30,311 nt of DNA from Oehlia diaphana (GCA_003833135.1 QZLH01001176.1:9729-40039); one strand, 5' to 3'. Shown: positions 16,231 through 29,183, numbered from the stretch's first letter. Numbers and translations are program-made. The notes: generated from the letters alone by a model not told the origin.

Positions 16231-18387
16231 ATTCGTGAATTTTTTTTATATCTGATGACCTTATTTCGTAGTCCCCTCGAGTCGTTTGATATTAAAGGTA
16301 ATGTTTCATGGTCTTAATACATAAACAAGGATATAAGAAATTGCAGTAACAAGAAATTTTCCATGACTTGAAAATTCAAAAGGAATAGTGAGCGTAACAC
16401 ATAATTTCAATCAGTTGTAGCGGACGTTACCGTCCTTTATATTGTATATCAGCCTATTTATGATTTGATTGTTTATATTAATTCGATTGTATAAGGGAAC
16501 TTTTAGCTAGATTCTTAATTTGTTATCTTAAGGGTTAGTTATTAGTAATTCGTATAATATTGAGGTAACCACTAAATATTTATTTATACTATGATTTCCC
16601 TTCTATATAGCTATCACGGCAAAAATATCAAGTAGCCATATTTACAGCTAAATTGCTTTTTTTAAGACGATTCCACAATTCCGCTATTCCGCCAACAATA
16701 AACTTGAATTTTTCTGCATTCAAATTTAAAGTCCAAAAAAATGATTTGGTCAGAAATTAAAAAGAAATAGACGTGAATATATGAATTTAGTCTGAATAAG
16801 ACGGTTGATCATGTTTTTCATGTTGCCAGAAACTTTTATGGTGCATAACACTTACACGTATTACCTAAAGAAAATAATTACACATTAACGATTATTATCC
16901 TTAATTTACAATGATGTTTCTCATAATAGCACTTGTGTTGTCTAAGGCACAGTATACTAATATTAGGCTGAAAAACATTCTTTTATATATCACTCGATTC
17001 TCTCTTATTCCTGATACGCTTTCAAAAAGTAATATATACCATAAACCCTTGCTAAGAATTTGTTTGTCTAGGAATTGTGAAATAAATTTGTTTTATAATT
17101 TTGTACAAACATTCATAAATTATCTTTTTAAGAATAATTTCAAAAATTTCCTCGCCTTGTGAGATTTTTCATGTCACTTAAATAAATACCAACTCAAAAC
17201 CTCTATATCGTTCAAGTGTAGATAATATTATCTATTCTTGATGCATGATGATTAGGAAAGTACTCAAATACTTTAATAAAACTCTGATATTTCTAAAATC
17301 AAGATTGTTTCAGAAAAACACGTACTTTGACTTAAAAAAAAAAATATCATGACATGACCTATGTTTTTTTATACACCCACACAGCTAATTCTTACGCGTC
17401 CTTTCTCGTAAAATGCTATGATTATAACAAAATTACAAAGATCATTATAAACGTACTGACAACCATTTCGCCATATTCATGTTCTGATCGGTTATAATAT
17501 CACCATCAATGACGAAAATTGCTACTATTCTGAAAATTGCATGAACTTACATGGCTCAAAGTAAATTATCACGGCCTTCTTTATCAGATGAATATTGAGA
17601 TCATTCAACTCTAGTTAGAATATTTGAAGTATTAACAAAAGCTGATCCCCTAGGGTTTCATTTTTATTACGGAAAACAAAAGATTTTTTGGCATTAAATC
17701 TTAACTTAATAATATTTCAAAATCTCGTGTTAAGAATGTCTTCTGATTTCCAAAGCAGAAAAAATTAACGTCTCACCTAATTTCTTGGTTTGTCGTCATT
17801 TATTGCATTTTCGATATTTTTTTTTTAATTACCTAAACGTGTAGTAAATATATATTTTACTGCTAACATAAAAATCTTCGTTCAAAGATAATTTTATTAT
17901 TACAGAATTAAGTATTAACCGATATAAACGTAACATTGTAACTATATGTTCTAAGTCAAAAATATATATATAGTCTATGGTAAACGCAAAGGTGGATTAC
18001 CGGTCAAAGCATCAAAAAAAAAAAAATTATTTTAAGTCGTGGGAAGCGTGTCACTAAGCGTAATAGTAGTACAGCGAATAACGCAGTAAGAGCAATAAGG
18101 GGTATTGTACAACATTTACGGATTTGGGTTAGGTAATTTAAATCAATCAAATTATCAAATAATGTTGCGTCAACTTACATGTTTTCTTACTACTTATAGT
18201 AACATATATTGATGACTTTTTCAGATTTAGTATTTGATAAACTTTTTTAACGCGTAATTTCGTTAAAAAAATCAAACAAAAAAAAAAAAAAAAAAAAATA
18301 CTTTTACTCTTTCTTACATTTTTCGTCAGTTTCTCGAAAGTTTGACCATAATTTCTATTTGTTACTCCCCATTTAAATATATAAATA

Positions 18388-19598
18388 ATGTCAGACCTGT
18401 ATGATATTTCGGATACTGTTATAATGGCAAGTGATGAACTGGCTGCCGAAGATACGATGCCAAGTAGAAAAAGATATAAGTTTTCAAATGATTATTATGA
18501 AAGGTAATTAATTATATTCAAAACTTACTGTTTGTTTCTTTAAAAAAAAATGTATTTTATTTTATTAATAAATAATTTTATTTTATAATTAATACAAGTC
18601 CAAGAATAAGTACGCCACCGTTAAAGCATCATAACATAAACAGAATCTCTAACTCATATAATTTCAGAAAATCAACAAATCAACAAAGCAGCTACAGAGT
18701 TAGACTAGAAGAAAGTTTTCCTGAAGTTTCTGCAATTTTTAAATATGAAAAAGACACCCGATTAGAAGTGATGGAATGGTTAAGTAGAAATAAAGATAAC
18801 AATAAAAACGTTATATATATTAATTCCGAATCTATAACGGCAGAAAAATTATACGATTTATGTGACAAACATGTTTGGCTTTCTTCTGATCATATAAATG
18901 CCTACCTCTCTTATTTGAATTCGAAATTTCACCGTGTATTTTCTCTTACAACATTTTTTTATACAAGGTTAACAGAAATTGGCGGATACAAATATTCTTC
19001 TATCGAACATTGGACAAAAAGGATAGAAATTTTTCAAAAAGATATTATCTTTATTCCAATTAATATAAATGAGTCACATTGGATCTTAGCTGCAATATTT
19101 ATGAAGGAACAGTTTAGAATTGCTATCTTGGATTCACTAGGGATGATAACAACAGAAGGTGCCGTCATTATTGGGGGAAATCTCATCAGGTGGTTGAATG
19201 ACGAATATTTTCATAAAATTAGGTTGTGTAAGGGAGATGCGTGTGTGAAATATAAAGTAAGGAATGAAGACTTTGGCTCGAACGTTATTAATCAAGGTAA
19301 ATCTAAAATAATTGGAGAGATAAATTTGAACGGTCAAGTTGATTTTGCGTTGGATATAATGTTTCGAAATGGAGACCCTCCGCAAGTAGATGGAAGTTCT
19401 TGTGGAGTATTTGTTTGTATGTTTGCGAGACTAATGGCAGAGAGTATCGAGAGAGATATAATCATGAAGATCGCAAAATACCGAGAAGCTAGTATTAAAT
19501 TTAGGAAAGTTATCTATACAGATCTATGGGAATATGCAAAAGAAAATAAACAAGTGGATATCAAATTTGAGGTGAAATATGATGAATACAATTATTAA
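18388..19598 (+). CDS. Ulp1-like (family C48) cysteine protease, two exons, 371 aa
   Basis: Exons are 18388-18503 and 18599-19598; the 95-base GT-AG intron splits a Ser codon and keeps the frame. Family C48 enzymes cleave SUMO or related ubiquitin-like proteins from targets. The visible signature is WLSSDHINAYLSYL (start of the catalytic domain), ESHWIL with His199, ILDSLG with Asp217, and QVDGSSCGVF with the oxyanion Gln301 and nucleophile Cys307. All four active-site residues are present. The stretch between Asp217 and Gln301 is about 84 residues, considerably longer than in yeast Ulp1, and is rich in charged and Cys-containing sequence. Residues 1-95 are polar and basic with no domain recognised. 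Some Ulp1-like genes in eukaryotes are transposon cargo, but I see no terminal repeats around this one. The ATG has A at -3 and follows an AT-rich TATA-like run. Confidence 0.85.
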
Positions 19599-22500
19599 TA
19601 ATTTTCCGTCATAATTTTTTAATATTATTTTTCGAGATGGCGGTTTATTATTATTGTTCGGGACGATGTTTGTTCGGGATGATGAATATAGATCTTAAAT
19701 GGGCATTGATAATAAATGGTTTTCAAAATTTTATTTTCAATCGGTTTTATTTTTTATCATATTCAAAATTAGGATCATTCATATTCAGATATCTTTTTAC
19801 AAAAGAATTTTTATTTTTTATATGTAAATACTTTATATGATATTATTAACTTTAGACATTAAATTTTGTATAATTGGTTTTAAATTTTATAATAAAGAAA
19901 AAAAACAACATTACATAAAAACCAATTAGGAAATAGAATACCATCATAGTCCGGAGTGAATTAATTAGCAATTCATAAAGCTTATGAAGACGTGATCGTA
20001 ACACGGTTATTAATAAATAACGAGAGCATTAAATTTTTCACACTCCTTTTTCGCACGTTCAAATCTATAAAAATCTGTTTTAAAAGTTATTATACATATC
20101 TAATAAGTTAATTCGTAGAACAATCAATAGAATATTTACGTTAACTGATCAAATTTTTTTTTGGAATGATCGTTTGATCATTTGGGTCAATTACTCGGTT
20201 GTGTAATCACTAATGATCATCAGATCGTCTGATAACATATAAATATGTATGATGTATGAAGATTAGAGTTTTAATTCGAATGATTGACATTTTAGTTCAA
20301 TTTTTCGAACATGCGACTTTTTTAAAAAAATTTAAATTCTCATAACTTGCATATATTATAGTTTGTTACTTTATTAAACAAAATTCTCTATTATTCACTT
20401 TTCAAACTTTAAAAATTTGTTAGTAAATTGTATGCAACTTTTTCACGCAAAACTGCTTTACAATTGTGTCCACTGACGCCAAATTATTATTTCTTTTCTT
20501 TTGATAACTCGAAGTAGAACGGATGGGACGGATTTATCATATATGTATATATAATAATAATAATCTTTTAATAAACATCGTCTTTTCTGATTATAATACA
20601 TACCCGCCCCATTCTCATGATCTCATCATCCCTGTTTTAGAACTTGTCAAGTATTTTATATAAAGAATTTCCAAAACTTTATATAATAAACTTTTACGAT
20701 GAAGATACCACAGACGAAAATTTCAAAATTTCATTGATATTTACATCGTCGTGATATTCACTGATATTAAATATCATTCGATAACGATTACATTAATTTT
20801 CTTTCCTTAATAATAATGAATAAATTTATTCCAACGGCAAAGTTTTGCATATAGTACTATAATTGACGTGGTACGGATGCCTTAATATTTGATGATAAGA
20901 GAGCGTGACTTATAAAATTATTATTTTAATTATGTTTTACCCATCTCTCCAAATGTAAACTTCGTCTTCCAAAATACTGGATTCATAAATGTAACCTTCT
21001 TGACAGAATTCCAATTCCAGATATAACTTTTGATTTTGTTTAATTAAAAATATTTTATTATCTGATCTAACTGATTCTCAAGGGAAATACCTTTTTTTTT
21101 TGATATATCAGTAGGTTATGATGATTCTGATCCAATAATTCGAATTCTCAAGCTAGGCAAATAATTAAATTATCCTCTTAAATGGTTAAGCTAACCTAAA
21201 AAATTTAGTCACGAGGAATTTGTATCCCATCGAACCTTGATCACGTGTAATCAATTACAAATAAAACTGATATTTGAAGCATTAATAGATAATATTCATT
21301 AATTACATCTGAAGATATAAGAATCTTTTGAAAAGGATCGAATTTTATAAGTTCTACAATGAAGCAATATATTTATCTTTTTAATAAAGAAGAAATCGAA
21401 ATAATTTATGAATAACGTGATTAAGCGATCATTGAAAGAAAAAAAAAAGGAAAGAAGAAATTAAAAGGAATATTTTAAAAAAGGAATTAAATAAGCTGAG
21501 TAAATTGGTTTATCAAATCACATATGAAATAGCCACGAGAAAGTTCCTGATTTTTATTGATAATAAAAATATATCATTATAGATAAGGAAGGAATATTTA
21601 AAATTTTTAAGCTATTATTTCTATTAAAATTGATTTATCTCATGATCTACTTTCAGCAGGCTTTAAGATTTTTCAATATAAAATTTCTTTATGTGACTAC
21701 ATTTATATAACAAAATTATCCGGATAATATGATCGTAACTCGTACAAAATTATAATATCGACCAGAGTTGCGAAATTACATTACGTGGTTCAAACCCTAT
21801 CAAAAAAGGCGATAGATTTAGTCTAAATAAAAAACAGATAATCTTTAGAAAAAATATAGAAGCACTCATTCTTACTGCAACTAACTAGCCAAACATTATA
21901 GCAAAATACACATGATTTTCTGAATGAAAATTTGGATCATTAAAAGTATCATTATTATTGTCTATAAAATAAAATAGTAAGAATATTTAGAATAATTATT
22001 ATTAATACAAAATTTATAAACGATTGCATACTATCAACATTTTGTTTCTTTACTTGCTGTTTTACAAAATCTTTTTCATAATTATCTTGATTATAAGAAA
22101 AATTTATATATATAATTAAAATTAGTCATAGTTAAAAAAATATGTACGTATATTAATATATATTAATTACTTACCATCTCTTAATCCTAAATGCAATTTT
22201 TTGGAATACTTTAATACATTTTATTAAATTCTTAAATTATTAAATGAAAATTAATAAATTTAAATGATTATTAAAAATAAATTTGATTTTAATATTCATC
22301 TTTAACAATACTATTTATTTTTTGATATACTAAGCTAATTTATAGAAATCATCAACTAGAAAGGAGAATAGATAATTTACTTCTTGCATAATAAATACTT
22401 GTTATTTCATAAATTTCAAAATATTGCACTTTTTACGCAAAGATACGGTCAATAAATATAAATATGGTCTTCTAGATCTGTTTAATTTTAGAACACAGAT

Positions 22501-23894
22501 CAAATTTACGTAAATAGGATGAGTATATCGATTACATAATCAACTATTTGATGATAATAAAACAAGTAATCCTTTACATGAAAGACGTTGGGATTATAAA
22601 AATTTACGATTATGTCTTTTTATCTTGATTTGATAAAGGAAGAATACAAATATATTTATTAAAATTTTTAAATGTTAAACAGTGAAATTTAATGTGATGA
22701 CTTTTAACTACTACGCTATTATTGTAAGTTTAGATGAAAAATAAATTATAAAAATTTTAATGTAAATTTTATAACGGAAAATCAATAAAAATTCAAAATA
22801 AAACCATATTATAATACAAATTTCTTATTTATTAATATACAATTATGATGGTTGATGCATTTTACTTATTATCTATTATTTAATCATTCAACTTTTCAAT
22901 TTATTATATTAAAATAGATATTGATAAGCCACCAAAAAGCTCATTATAATTTGCACATAAAAAAACATTATAAATATTTTTATTAATATTTTTTTTTTAG
23001 TAGACAAAACATATAAAATTTTTAAAATTAGCATAATTGAATATTATATTAAAATGTGAATGGTTGTCAAAAGGGTGGCCAATACATTAATCTTTTTGAG
23101 GCCTAGCACTTATTTAATCTATATTTTAAAAATGATTTTATTTATTCTTATGTCTATTTTATGTAATTATTAAATTTTACATGACGTTCGTTCGTTTTTT
23201 ACTAAATCAAATAAAGAATTTTATAAATTTGTGAAACCATTTAAATATGGGTTTTATAACTTGTAATAATGAATAATTTATTTGTAATGTTAAATTGCTA
23301 ACAAAATAAAATTTACTATATGAATAAGAGAATTAACATTTATTAAACAGTAATACTATAATGGTATTGCATTATTACTAAAGCTTACTACACATACTTA
23401 ACGTTAATTCAACATAATGGTTTCTTTATTCATCCAATTTTTAATGTGCTTTATCAATTTATATATTTAATTCAATTATTTGTTCATAATCCATACTATT
23501 TACAAAGAAGACTACAATAGTTTTTTTTCTCTAACTTTAATAATATATTGAATGATTCCTAATATCTATTACTTGATATTTTGTTTATTTAAATAGATTT
23601 AATTGAAAATATCTAGTTTTTTACCAACTATATTTTTATTATATTATAAATTAATTTAGTCTATGAAATACACAATTACTTTAAAAGTTTGGATTTTTCT
23701 TTCGTCCAATTAAATATTAATTAATATAATAATAAAGTTCGTCACACAAATTATATTTTCGTGATGGTTGATACTGCTTCTTATGATCATTCATGTGGTA
23801 CAAGTTTTGATCAACAATTTGCATTTACTAATTTATCTCGGAGTAACCGAACTTGAAACAAATTCTTTCTTTTCTTTAATTTATTAATTACATT
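19599..23894. other. Long AT-rich spacer, no gene seen
   Basis: About 4.3 kb without a supportable gene. It has an inverted repeat AATTGGTTTT (19872-19881) / AAAACCAATT (19918-19927) around an AATAAA signal that may mark the protease 3' end; a lone MITE-like end at about 19948-19960; and hairpins TTCATAA/TTATGAA (19972-19988) and AATGATC/GATCATT (20165-20182). Short open frames here are hydrophobic and low-complexity. The last 30 bases before 23895 are pyrimidine-rich and probably promoter. Confidence 0.5.
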
Positions 23895-25573
23895 ATGTCC
23901 ACTCTTCGATATGAATTAATTAATACAATAAAAAATAGAACAATAATGTTAACTGATAATAGAATTCATATAGATATACATAAACGATTTGAATTCCAAC
24001 GACAAACAGTCCTTGCTGATAAAATTTTTACAAATGAAGAAAAAACTGAGGCAATAAGAATATTAACTGAAGAATATGACCGAAATAAAATTATAGTTAA
24101 TTCAGGAACAAAAAGAATTTGTGAAAATTGTAACAAAGAATGTTTAGCCACATTATTTTGTGAATATTGTGTCCGGAATTATTTAAAAGAAAATTTTTCA
24201 AATTGGACATCTGGAAATCATGATATTGATGATTTAATACAGAAATGTCAAATGGAAACACTTATGCCGAGTATGGTGGTTGAGTGGATTCCTTATAGTA
24301 ATTTAATATTTAACAAAAGGTGGATTCTCAGAAATTTATACAGCAAATTGGATTAATGGAAGATATGAAGAATGGGTTTCTGAAAAAAAACAATTGGAAA
24401 GACTTGGAAATATTAAAATAATACTTAAAAGATTGGAAAATGTCGAAAGTGCAAATCAAAGTTGGTTTGAAGAGGTTTGTATAATAATATTCTATGTATA
24501 AAATTATGCAGTCTTTATATTAATATGAGTATTTTTACAAATTATTGTCTTTTAGGCTAAATCACATTTAACTATAAGTAATAAATGGCCAGACGTTGTT
24601 CCATGTTATGGTTTAACACAAAATCCTTCGAATGGAGGTTATATGCTTGTAATGAGTAAAATGGATATAGATTTAAGAAAATATTTACAACAAAATCATA
24701 ATAAACTTACATGGAAAAAGAGAATTAATATTACTTTTGAAATAATCAATGCAATTTTTTTTATTCATGAAGAGAAAGCAATTCATAGAGATTTACATTC
24801 TGGAAATATATTATATTCACAATTTAATGATTGTTGGCTTATTAGTGATCTTGGATTTTGTGGACCCGCTAATAAATCTTCAACAAGTATATATGGAAAT
24901 CTTCCTTACATAGCACCCGAAGTTATTGTTGGAAGAGGATATACTTTTGCATCTGATATTTATAGTATTGCAATTCTTATGTGGGAAATTTTATCTGGAC
25001 AACCACCATTTATAAATTATGAACATGTAAATGATATTGTAATGAATATTATCAACGGTATAAGACCAAAAATTGTGCCAGGAACTCCATTAGAATATAA
25101 AAATTTAATGACCTGACACAAATACACTTTGGCATAGTATTTATAAAATTAATTTAGATTATCAAAATATGTCAGATGAATTATTCAAATCAGAGATAGA
25201 TAATTTAGAAATGAATAAAGTAGAAGAAAATTATACGAGTAACAGATTATTTACAAGTAAAATTCACAACTTTAGAAATCTACCCGAACCAAAAAATGCA
25301 ACAGAAGGTATAAGTTTATAATATTTTACAAATGAATATATTTATTTTAAAATACATTATTAATATTATCTTTATTCGAATTTATATTATAATAGAAGAA
25401 CAAGAAGGTATTAACCGTATAAATAATAATTTCTACCATATATTTGGTTACTATAATGATTTAGTTTTTTAAAATACTTTATTTTACTACTAATAGGGTT
25501 TCATAGTAAATTGTATGATTTTAACATTCCTAACAACAGTAAGTACTTGTATTTATTAACGATACAGAGTTGA
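23895..25573 (+). pseudogene. Paralogous TKL-like kinase, inactivated by two deletions
   Basis: Same architecture and orientation as the kinase gene at 13811. Proposed exons are 23895-24474, 24556-25307, 25396-25407 (12 bases) and 25497-25573, all with GT-AG introns (81, 88 and 89 bases). The Cys-cluster (CENCNKECLATLFCEYC) and WTSGNHDID module are present, as are HRDLHSGN, DLG and APE. Two lesions break it. Near 24306 about 11 bases present in the paralogue are missing, just before the glycine loop, so the frame runs to a stop at 24354-24356; the downstream frame still reads LTKGGFSEIY and ILKRL. Near 25111 the C-lobe CW...NRP block is missing and the frame meets TGA at 25114-25116; a shifted frame continues as DYQNMSDELFKSEI to PEPKNATE. 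The last exon reads GFHSKLYDFNIP. It is probably a pseudogene, unless the lesions are sequence errors. Confidence 0.82.
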
Positions 25574-25613
25574 ATCCTGACCCGACTCGACCCTTTCAGA
25601 ATACTACGCGTAT

Positions 25614-25782
25614 GTGCATTTAGGGAATATACTTTAATATGTATGGTTTGGAAAATTTACTGCACGATGTTAATAAAAAGGGTGCATTTAACTACTAAGT
25701 CCCAAGCTCAGGACTGAGCTTGAGAGTGTACTTACAGGTGGAGTGTACTTATAGAGGGTGCGCTTAGAGAGAATTGACTGTA
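25614..25782. mobile_element. Probable pogo/Tc1-type transposon terminus with repeated 9-mers
   Basis: Read inward from 25780 on the minus strand the sequence is CAGTCAATTCTCTCTAAGCG, beside a TA at 25781-25782. CAGTCAA with CTCTC is typical of pogo/Tigger-type ends. The terminal 170 bases carry five GTGYRYTTA motifs, at 25614, 25682, 25726, 25743 and 25758, that could be transposase-binding sites. The opposite terminus and a transposase were not found, so this looks like a solo end or a decayed copy. Confidence 0.45.
25703..25722. repeat. 9-bp near-perfect palindrome
   Basis: CAAGCTCAG (25703-25711) and CTGAGCTTG (25714-25722) are exact reverse complements with a 2-base spacer, inside the transposon-terminus region. 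Confidence 0.75.
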
Positions 25783-26059
25783 TTTTTTTTTATTATTTTT
25801 TTTTTTTAGAAAAAAGATATATTGCGACAAAACATTCTTAATGTTAATGTTAATGGACACAAAACTTTGCCATTCCATGATTGCTTCAGGATGAGTTCTT
25901 GAAGCACTTGAAACATTTGCTTTGAAGAATTAATTTCTGATCCATATATAATGGGTAGAAATTAACATAATAAAACGTTGGGCTATTAATGTAGATCACT
26001 ACTAATTTCATCATTTTGAGCTAACCAAAAAATTTGACCACCCCACTCGGGTGATCATT

Positions 26060-26114
26060 AAAGGATATAACCTTATTATTTACGTCATAAGTATATAGGT
26101 TATATATATCCTTT
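26060..26114. repeat. Imperfect inverted repeat
   Basis: AAAGGATATAACC on the left pairs with AGGTTATATATATCCTTT on the right, with a 4-base TATA length difference, around a central ACGTCATAAG region. Confidence 0.55.
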
Positions 26115-26562
26115 GGTGGGATTTACCCCAGTATCACCGTTACTTTTCTACCCCCATGTGATTTTAATAAGGCTTTACAATTTTTTCTTAAAAATAATGT
26201 ATCTAATCTATATAGAGATATGGAAAATGCACAATTCCATATTGCAAAAATGCATCATTTGCATGATTTAACCATAATTTATACTGAATTTATATTGAAT
26301 TAATCACAGAAATTATATAATTTGAGCATAGAATTTTCATGATTTGGTCAATAAATTTACTGCTTAAATTACAATTATTAATATTAGTTGCATTTATATG
26401 AATTTGATTTTAAATAACAAAATTTTATTAAATTATTAAATTAAATATAAATCCTTATTATCATGTGATTATCATTAGAAAATAATATAAATTAATTTTT
26501 ATTGTATAAAATAATTGTCATAAGTATTCTAAAGTTTATACAGTTACAAAAAATGAAATCTT

Positions 26563-27688
26563 ATGAAAATAAATATTCAAGTGGTTTCAATTCATCCAAA
26601 CAACTTTCAATCAATAAATGAAGTTGATTTCATTTGTCCAAAGTGGAGATATTACACTCTAAATTAAAAAACAGAAAAGAGAGTTAATATCATCAAGAAG
26701 AAAAATGCAATTTTCTTTAAGCACTATACCTACATTTGTGAAAATTAATATTCAAGTGGTTTCAACCCACCTGAATAACTTTTAATTAATGAATGAAGTT
26801 GATTTCATTTGTCTAAATTGGAGATATTACGCTCTAAAATTAAAAAATAGAAAAGAGAGTTAATATCATCAAGAAAAATGCAATTTTCTCTAATCATCAC
26901 ACCTACATTCATGAAAATTAATATTCAAGTAGTTTCAACTCATCTGAACAACTTTTAATTAATAGATAAAGTTGATTTCATTTGCCCAAAGTGGAAATAT
27001 TACGCTCTAAATTAAAAAACAGAAAAGAGAGTTAATATCATCAAGAAAAATGCAATTTTCTTTAAGCACTACACCTACATTCATGAAAATTAAAATTCAA
27101 GTGGTTTCAACCCACCTGAACAAATTTCAATTAATAAATAAAGTAGTTTTCATTTGCCCAAAGTGGAAATATTACACTCTAAATTAAAAAACAGAAAAGA
27201 GAGTTAATATCATCAAGAAAAATGCAATTTTCTTTAAGCATCACACCTACATTCATGAAAATTAATATTCAAGTAGTTTCAACTCAACTGAACAACTTTC
27301 AATTAATAAATAAAGTTGATTTCATTTACCCAAAGTGGAGATATTACGCTCTAAATTAAAAAATAGAAAAGACAGTTAATATCATCAAGAAAAATGCAAT
27401 CTTCTCTAAGCACTACACCTACATTCATGAAAATTAATATTCAAGTGGTTTCAACCCACCTGAATAACTTTTAATTAATAAATGAAGTTGATTTCATTTG
27501 TCCAAAGTGGAGATATTACGCTCTAAATTAAAAAAACAGAAAAGAAAGTTAATATCATCAAAAAAAATGCAATCTTCTCTAAGCACTACACCTACATTTA
27601 TGAAAATTAATATTCAAGTGATTTCAATCCACCTGAACAAGTTTCAATTAATAAATAAAGTTGATTTCATTTGTCCAAAGTGGAGATT
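26563..27688. repeat. 172-bp satellite array, about 6.5 tandem copies
   Basis: The landmark GTTGATTTCATTTG recurs at 26623, 26798, 26971, 27143 (variant), 27315, 27487 and 27660, giving periods of 175, 173, 172, 172, 172 and 173. Each unit also contains ATTAATATTCAAG, CTCTAAATTAAAAAACAGAA, GAGAGTTAATATCATCAAG and GCACTACACCTACATTCATG. Copies differ by scattered substitutions and a few small indels (for example extra bases after CATCAAG in the first unit). Both edges stop mid-unit, at ATGAAAAT and GGAGATT. The unit is not a multiple of three and has no conserved frame, so it is non-coding. Confidence 0.92.
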
Positions 27689-28861
27689 ATAGTGTATTTA
27701 GAAAGAAGTTTAATTTAAAAAAATTTATATATAAAAAATAAATGTAATATAAAAATTAAGAACTGAGTTGACAAAAAATTGATAATAACCTGGCATGAAT
27801 TTTAAATTAATTCTTTCATTAATTATAAATTCAAGTAGTTTAAAAATAAAAATATTAAGAAAAAATATTTTTTATGAAATATCACATTTTTTTCTAAAAG
27901 AAATACACATAAATTTAATTTGTAATTATGTAATATCCAAATATTTAATCTTACAAATAGAAAAAAATGTAAAAAAATTTAAAAATTTTAAAAAAAATTT
28001 TCGTCCAACACTTTTATGATAATCTACACGTTTTTAATTTTTAACAAAAAAGAAATATATTTGAAATTTTTTATTTTTCTTTGAAAATCAATAAAGATTA
28101 ACAAAATCAAATACAAATATAAAACTTATTGTTTGATACTGCAAGTTAATATGTAGTAAAAGTGGCACAAAAATGAATATTTTGCAATTTTATTTTAATG
28201 ATATCAAGCAAAGTAATATTGAATAACAACATCTATAGCTATATAGCAATAGCAATAGCTATATAGCTATAATATAGCTATATAAAATTGAGCAATTGTT
28301 TTCACATTGTGCATTTCTAAAACTATGAAAAAATGCATGAAGATCGCACAACAAATTCCAAATTGAGCAAAAAAGTAAATAAATATGAAAGGAGATGTAC
28401 GAAAATTTTCACACCAAAAGCATACTATCGCTAAATATTAAAAGATTAATGTTATAAAAAAATGAATGTAAAAAAAATGTAGAGCGTAGAAGAAAGTAGT
28501 TGGTATGACAGTGTAACAATAATATTTATTGATTATTAATGCATCAGATGACAGCTAACGTGCCTCAGTTGTTAATTATTAACTGATACACATTAAGTGT
28601 CGATTAACATCTGACGTTGTTAACAGGCCGTCTCAGTCTCTGTCAACTATAACTAAACGTTAGGGAGACAATAGCTATAACGTAGTTTATATCAGCAAGA
28701 CACGCAAAAACACAATACAAAAATATAACACAATCACAGTTCGTTTTTAATATAAGAGTTTATTGAATAGTTAATATAAGTTAATCCCTAACTTATACTA
28801 TTTAAACTTAACACACTTCGATCTCTTTCTATCCTATTAACTTAGGAAAAATCTGAAGATA
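27689..28861. other. AT-rich spacer
   Basis: No gene is supported. It is T/A-homopolymer-rich up to 28200. At 28233-28283 there is an interrupted run of the self-complementary TATAGCTATA motif. From 28537 to 28640 composition is more balanced and related short motifs occur twice (CAGCTAACGTGCCTCAG, and TGACGTTGTTAACAGGCCGT), perhaps remnants of an old duplication. Confidence 0.45.
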
Positions 28862-28998
28862 TTTATATAAAAATAAAATATAAAAAAAATAATATAAATA
28901 AACTAAATAAAATATATAAAATAAATAAAAGAAATAAAAGAAATAATAAAAATAATATAAATAATATAAATAATATAAATAACAAAAATAATAAAAAT
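28862..28998. repeat. Low-complexity A/T tract with 9-bp AATAATATA units
   Basis: Almost only A and T for about 130 bases. AATAATATA repeats three times exactly at 28951-28977. A very A-rich plus strand such as this can unwind easily. Confidence 0.7.
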
Positions 28999-29183
28999 AA
29001 TAATTGTAACGTTAATCAGATCTACAAAATTAATTGATTACATAACAATGGATCTACTAATTAATCATCTGATTTTCAAGTCACGTGATTTTTACTGTGC
29101 TATGATCTTCGTTATCAAATCTCCCTCACTAAATTTTGAGTTCTCATGAAAAATAATTAAAGAAATAAATTTTTATCTTTACT

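Larger units (their letters stand above)
15642..18387. other. Spacer with no recognised gene
   Basis: AATAAA-type signals near 15824 may serve the kinase gene. The segment from about 15870 to 16290 looks repeat-derived: it has repeated TTGGCGA-x-CGAT-like motifs, several TATAAAAGG boxes and a hairpin, listed separately. An open frame at 16911-17162 has no family-like features. ACGCGT (an MCB-type box) at 18250-18255 and A21 at 18278-18298 precede the protease gene. Confidence 0.5.

Noticed and set aside
16911..17162. 83-codon plus-strand frame
   Set aside because: Leu/Ile/Asn-rich with no domain, no homologous neighbour and a weak start context. It is likely chance, although a short secreted peptide cannot be fully excluded.
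19137..19385. Minus-strand frame within the Ulp1-like gene
   Set aside because: Antisense to the catalytic domain exon; a shadow.
19637..19840. 67-codon frame just after the protease gene
   Set aside because: Hydrophobic low-complexity translation in the probable 3' untranslated region.
21787..21797. GGTTCAAACCC, a match to the tRNA/SINE B-box
   Set aside because: The flanking bases do not form a T-arm stem, and no A-box or cloverleaf is visible upstream, so there is no tRNA gene or clear SINE.
27498..27692. 64-codon frame in the last satellite units
   Set aside because: The unit length is not a multiple of three and other units carry stops in the matching frame. The open stretch is accidental.
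27795..28019. 74-codon Lys/Ile/Asn-rich frame
   Set aside because: Homopolymer-rich AT DNA with no domain or promoter context.
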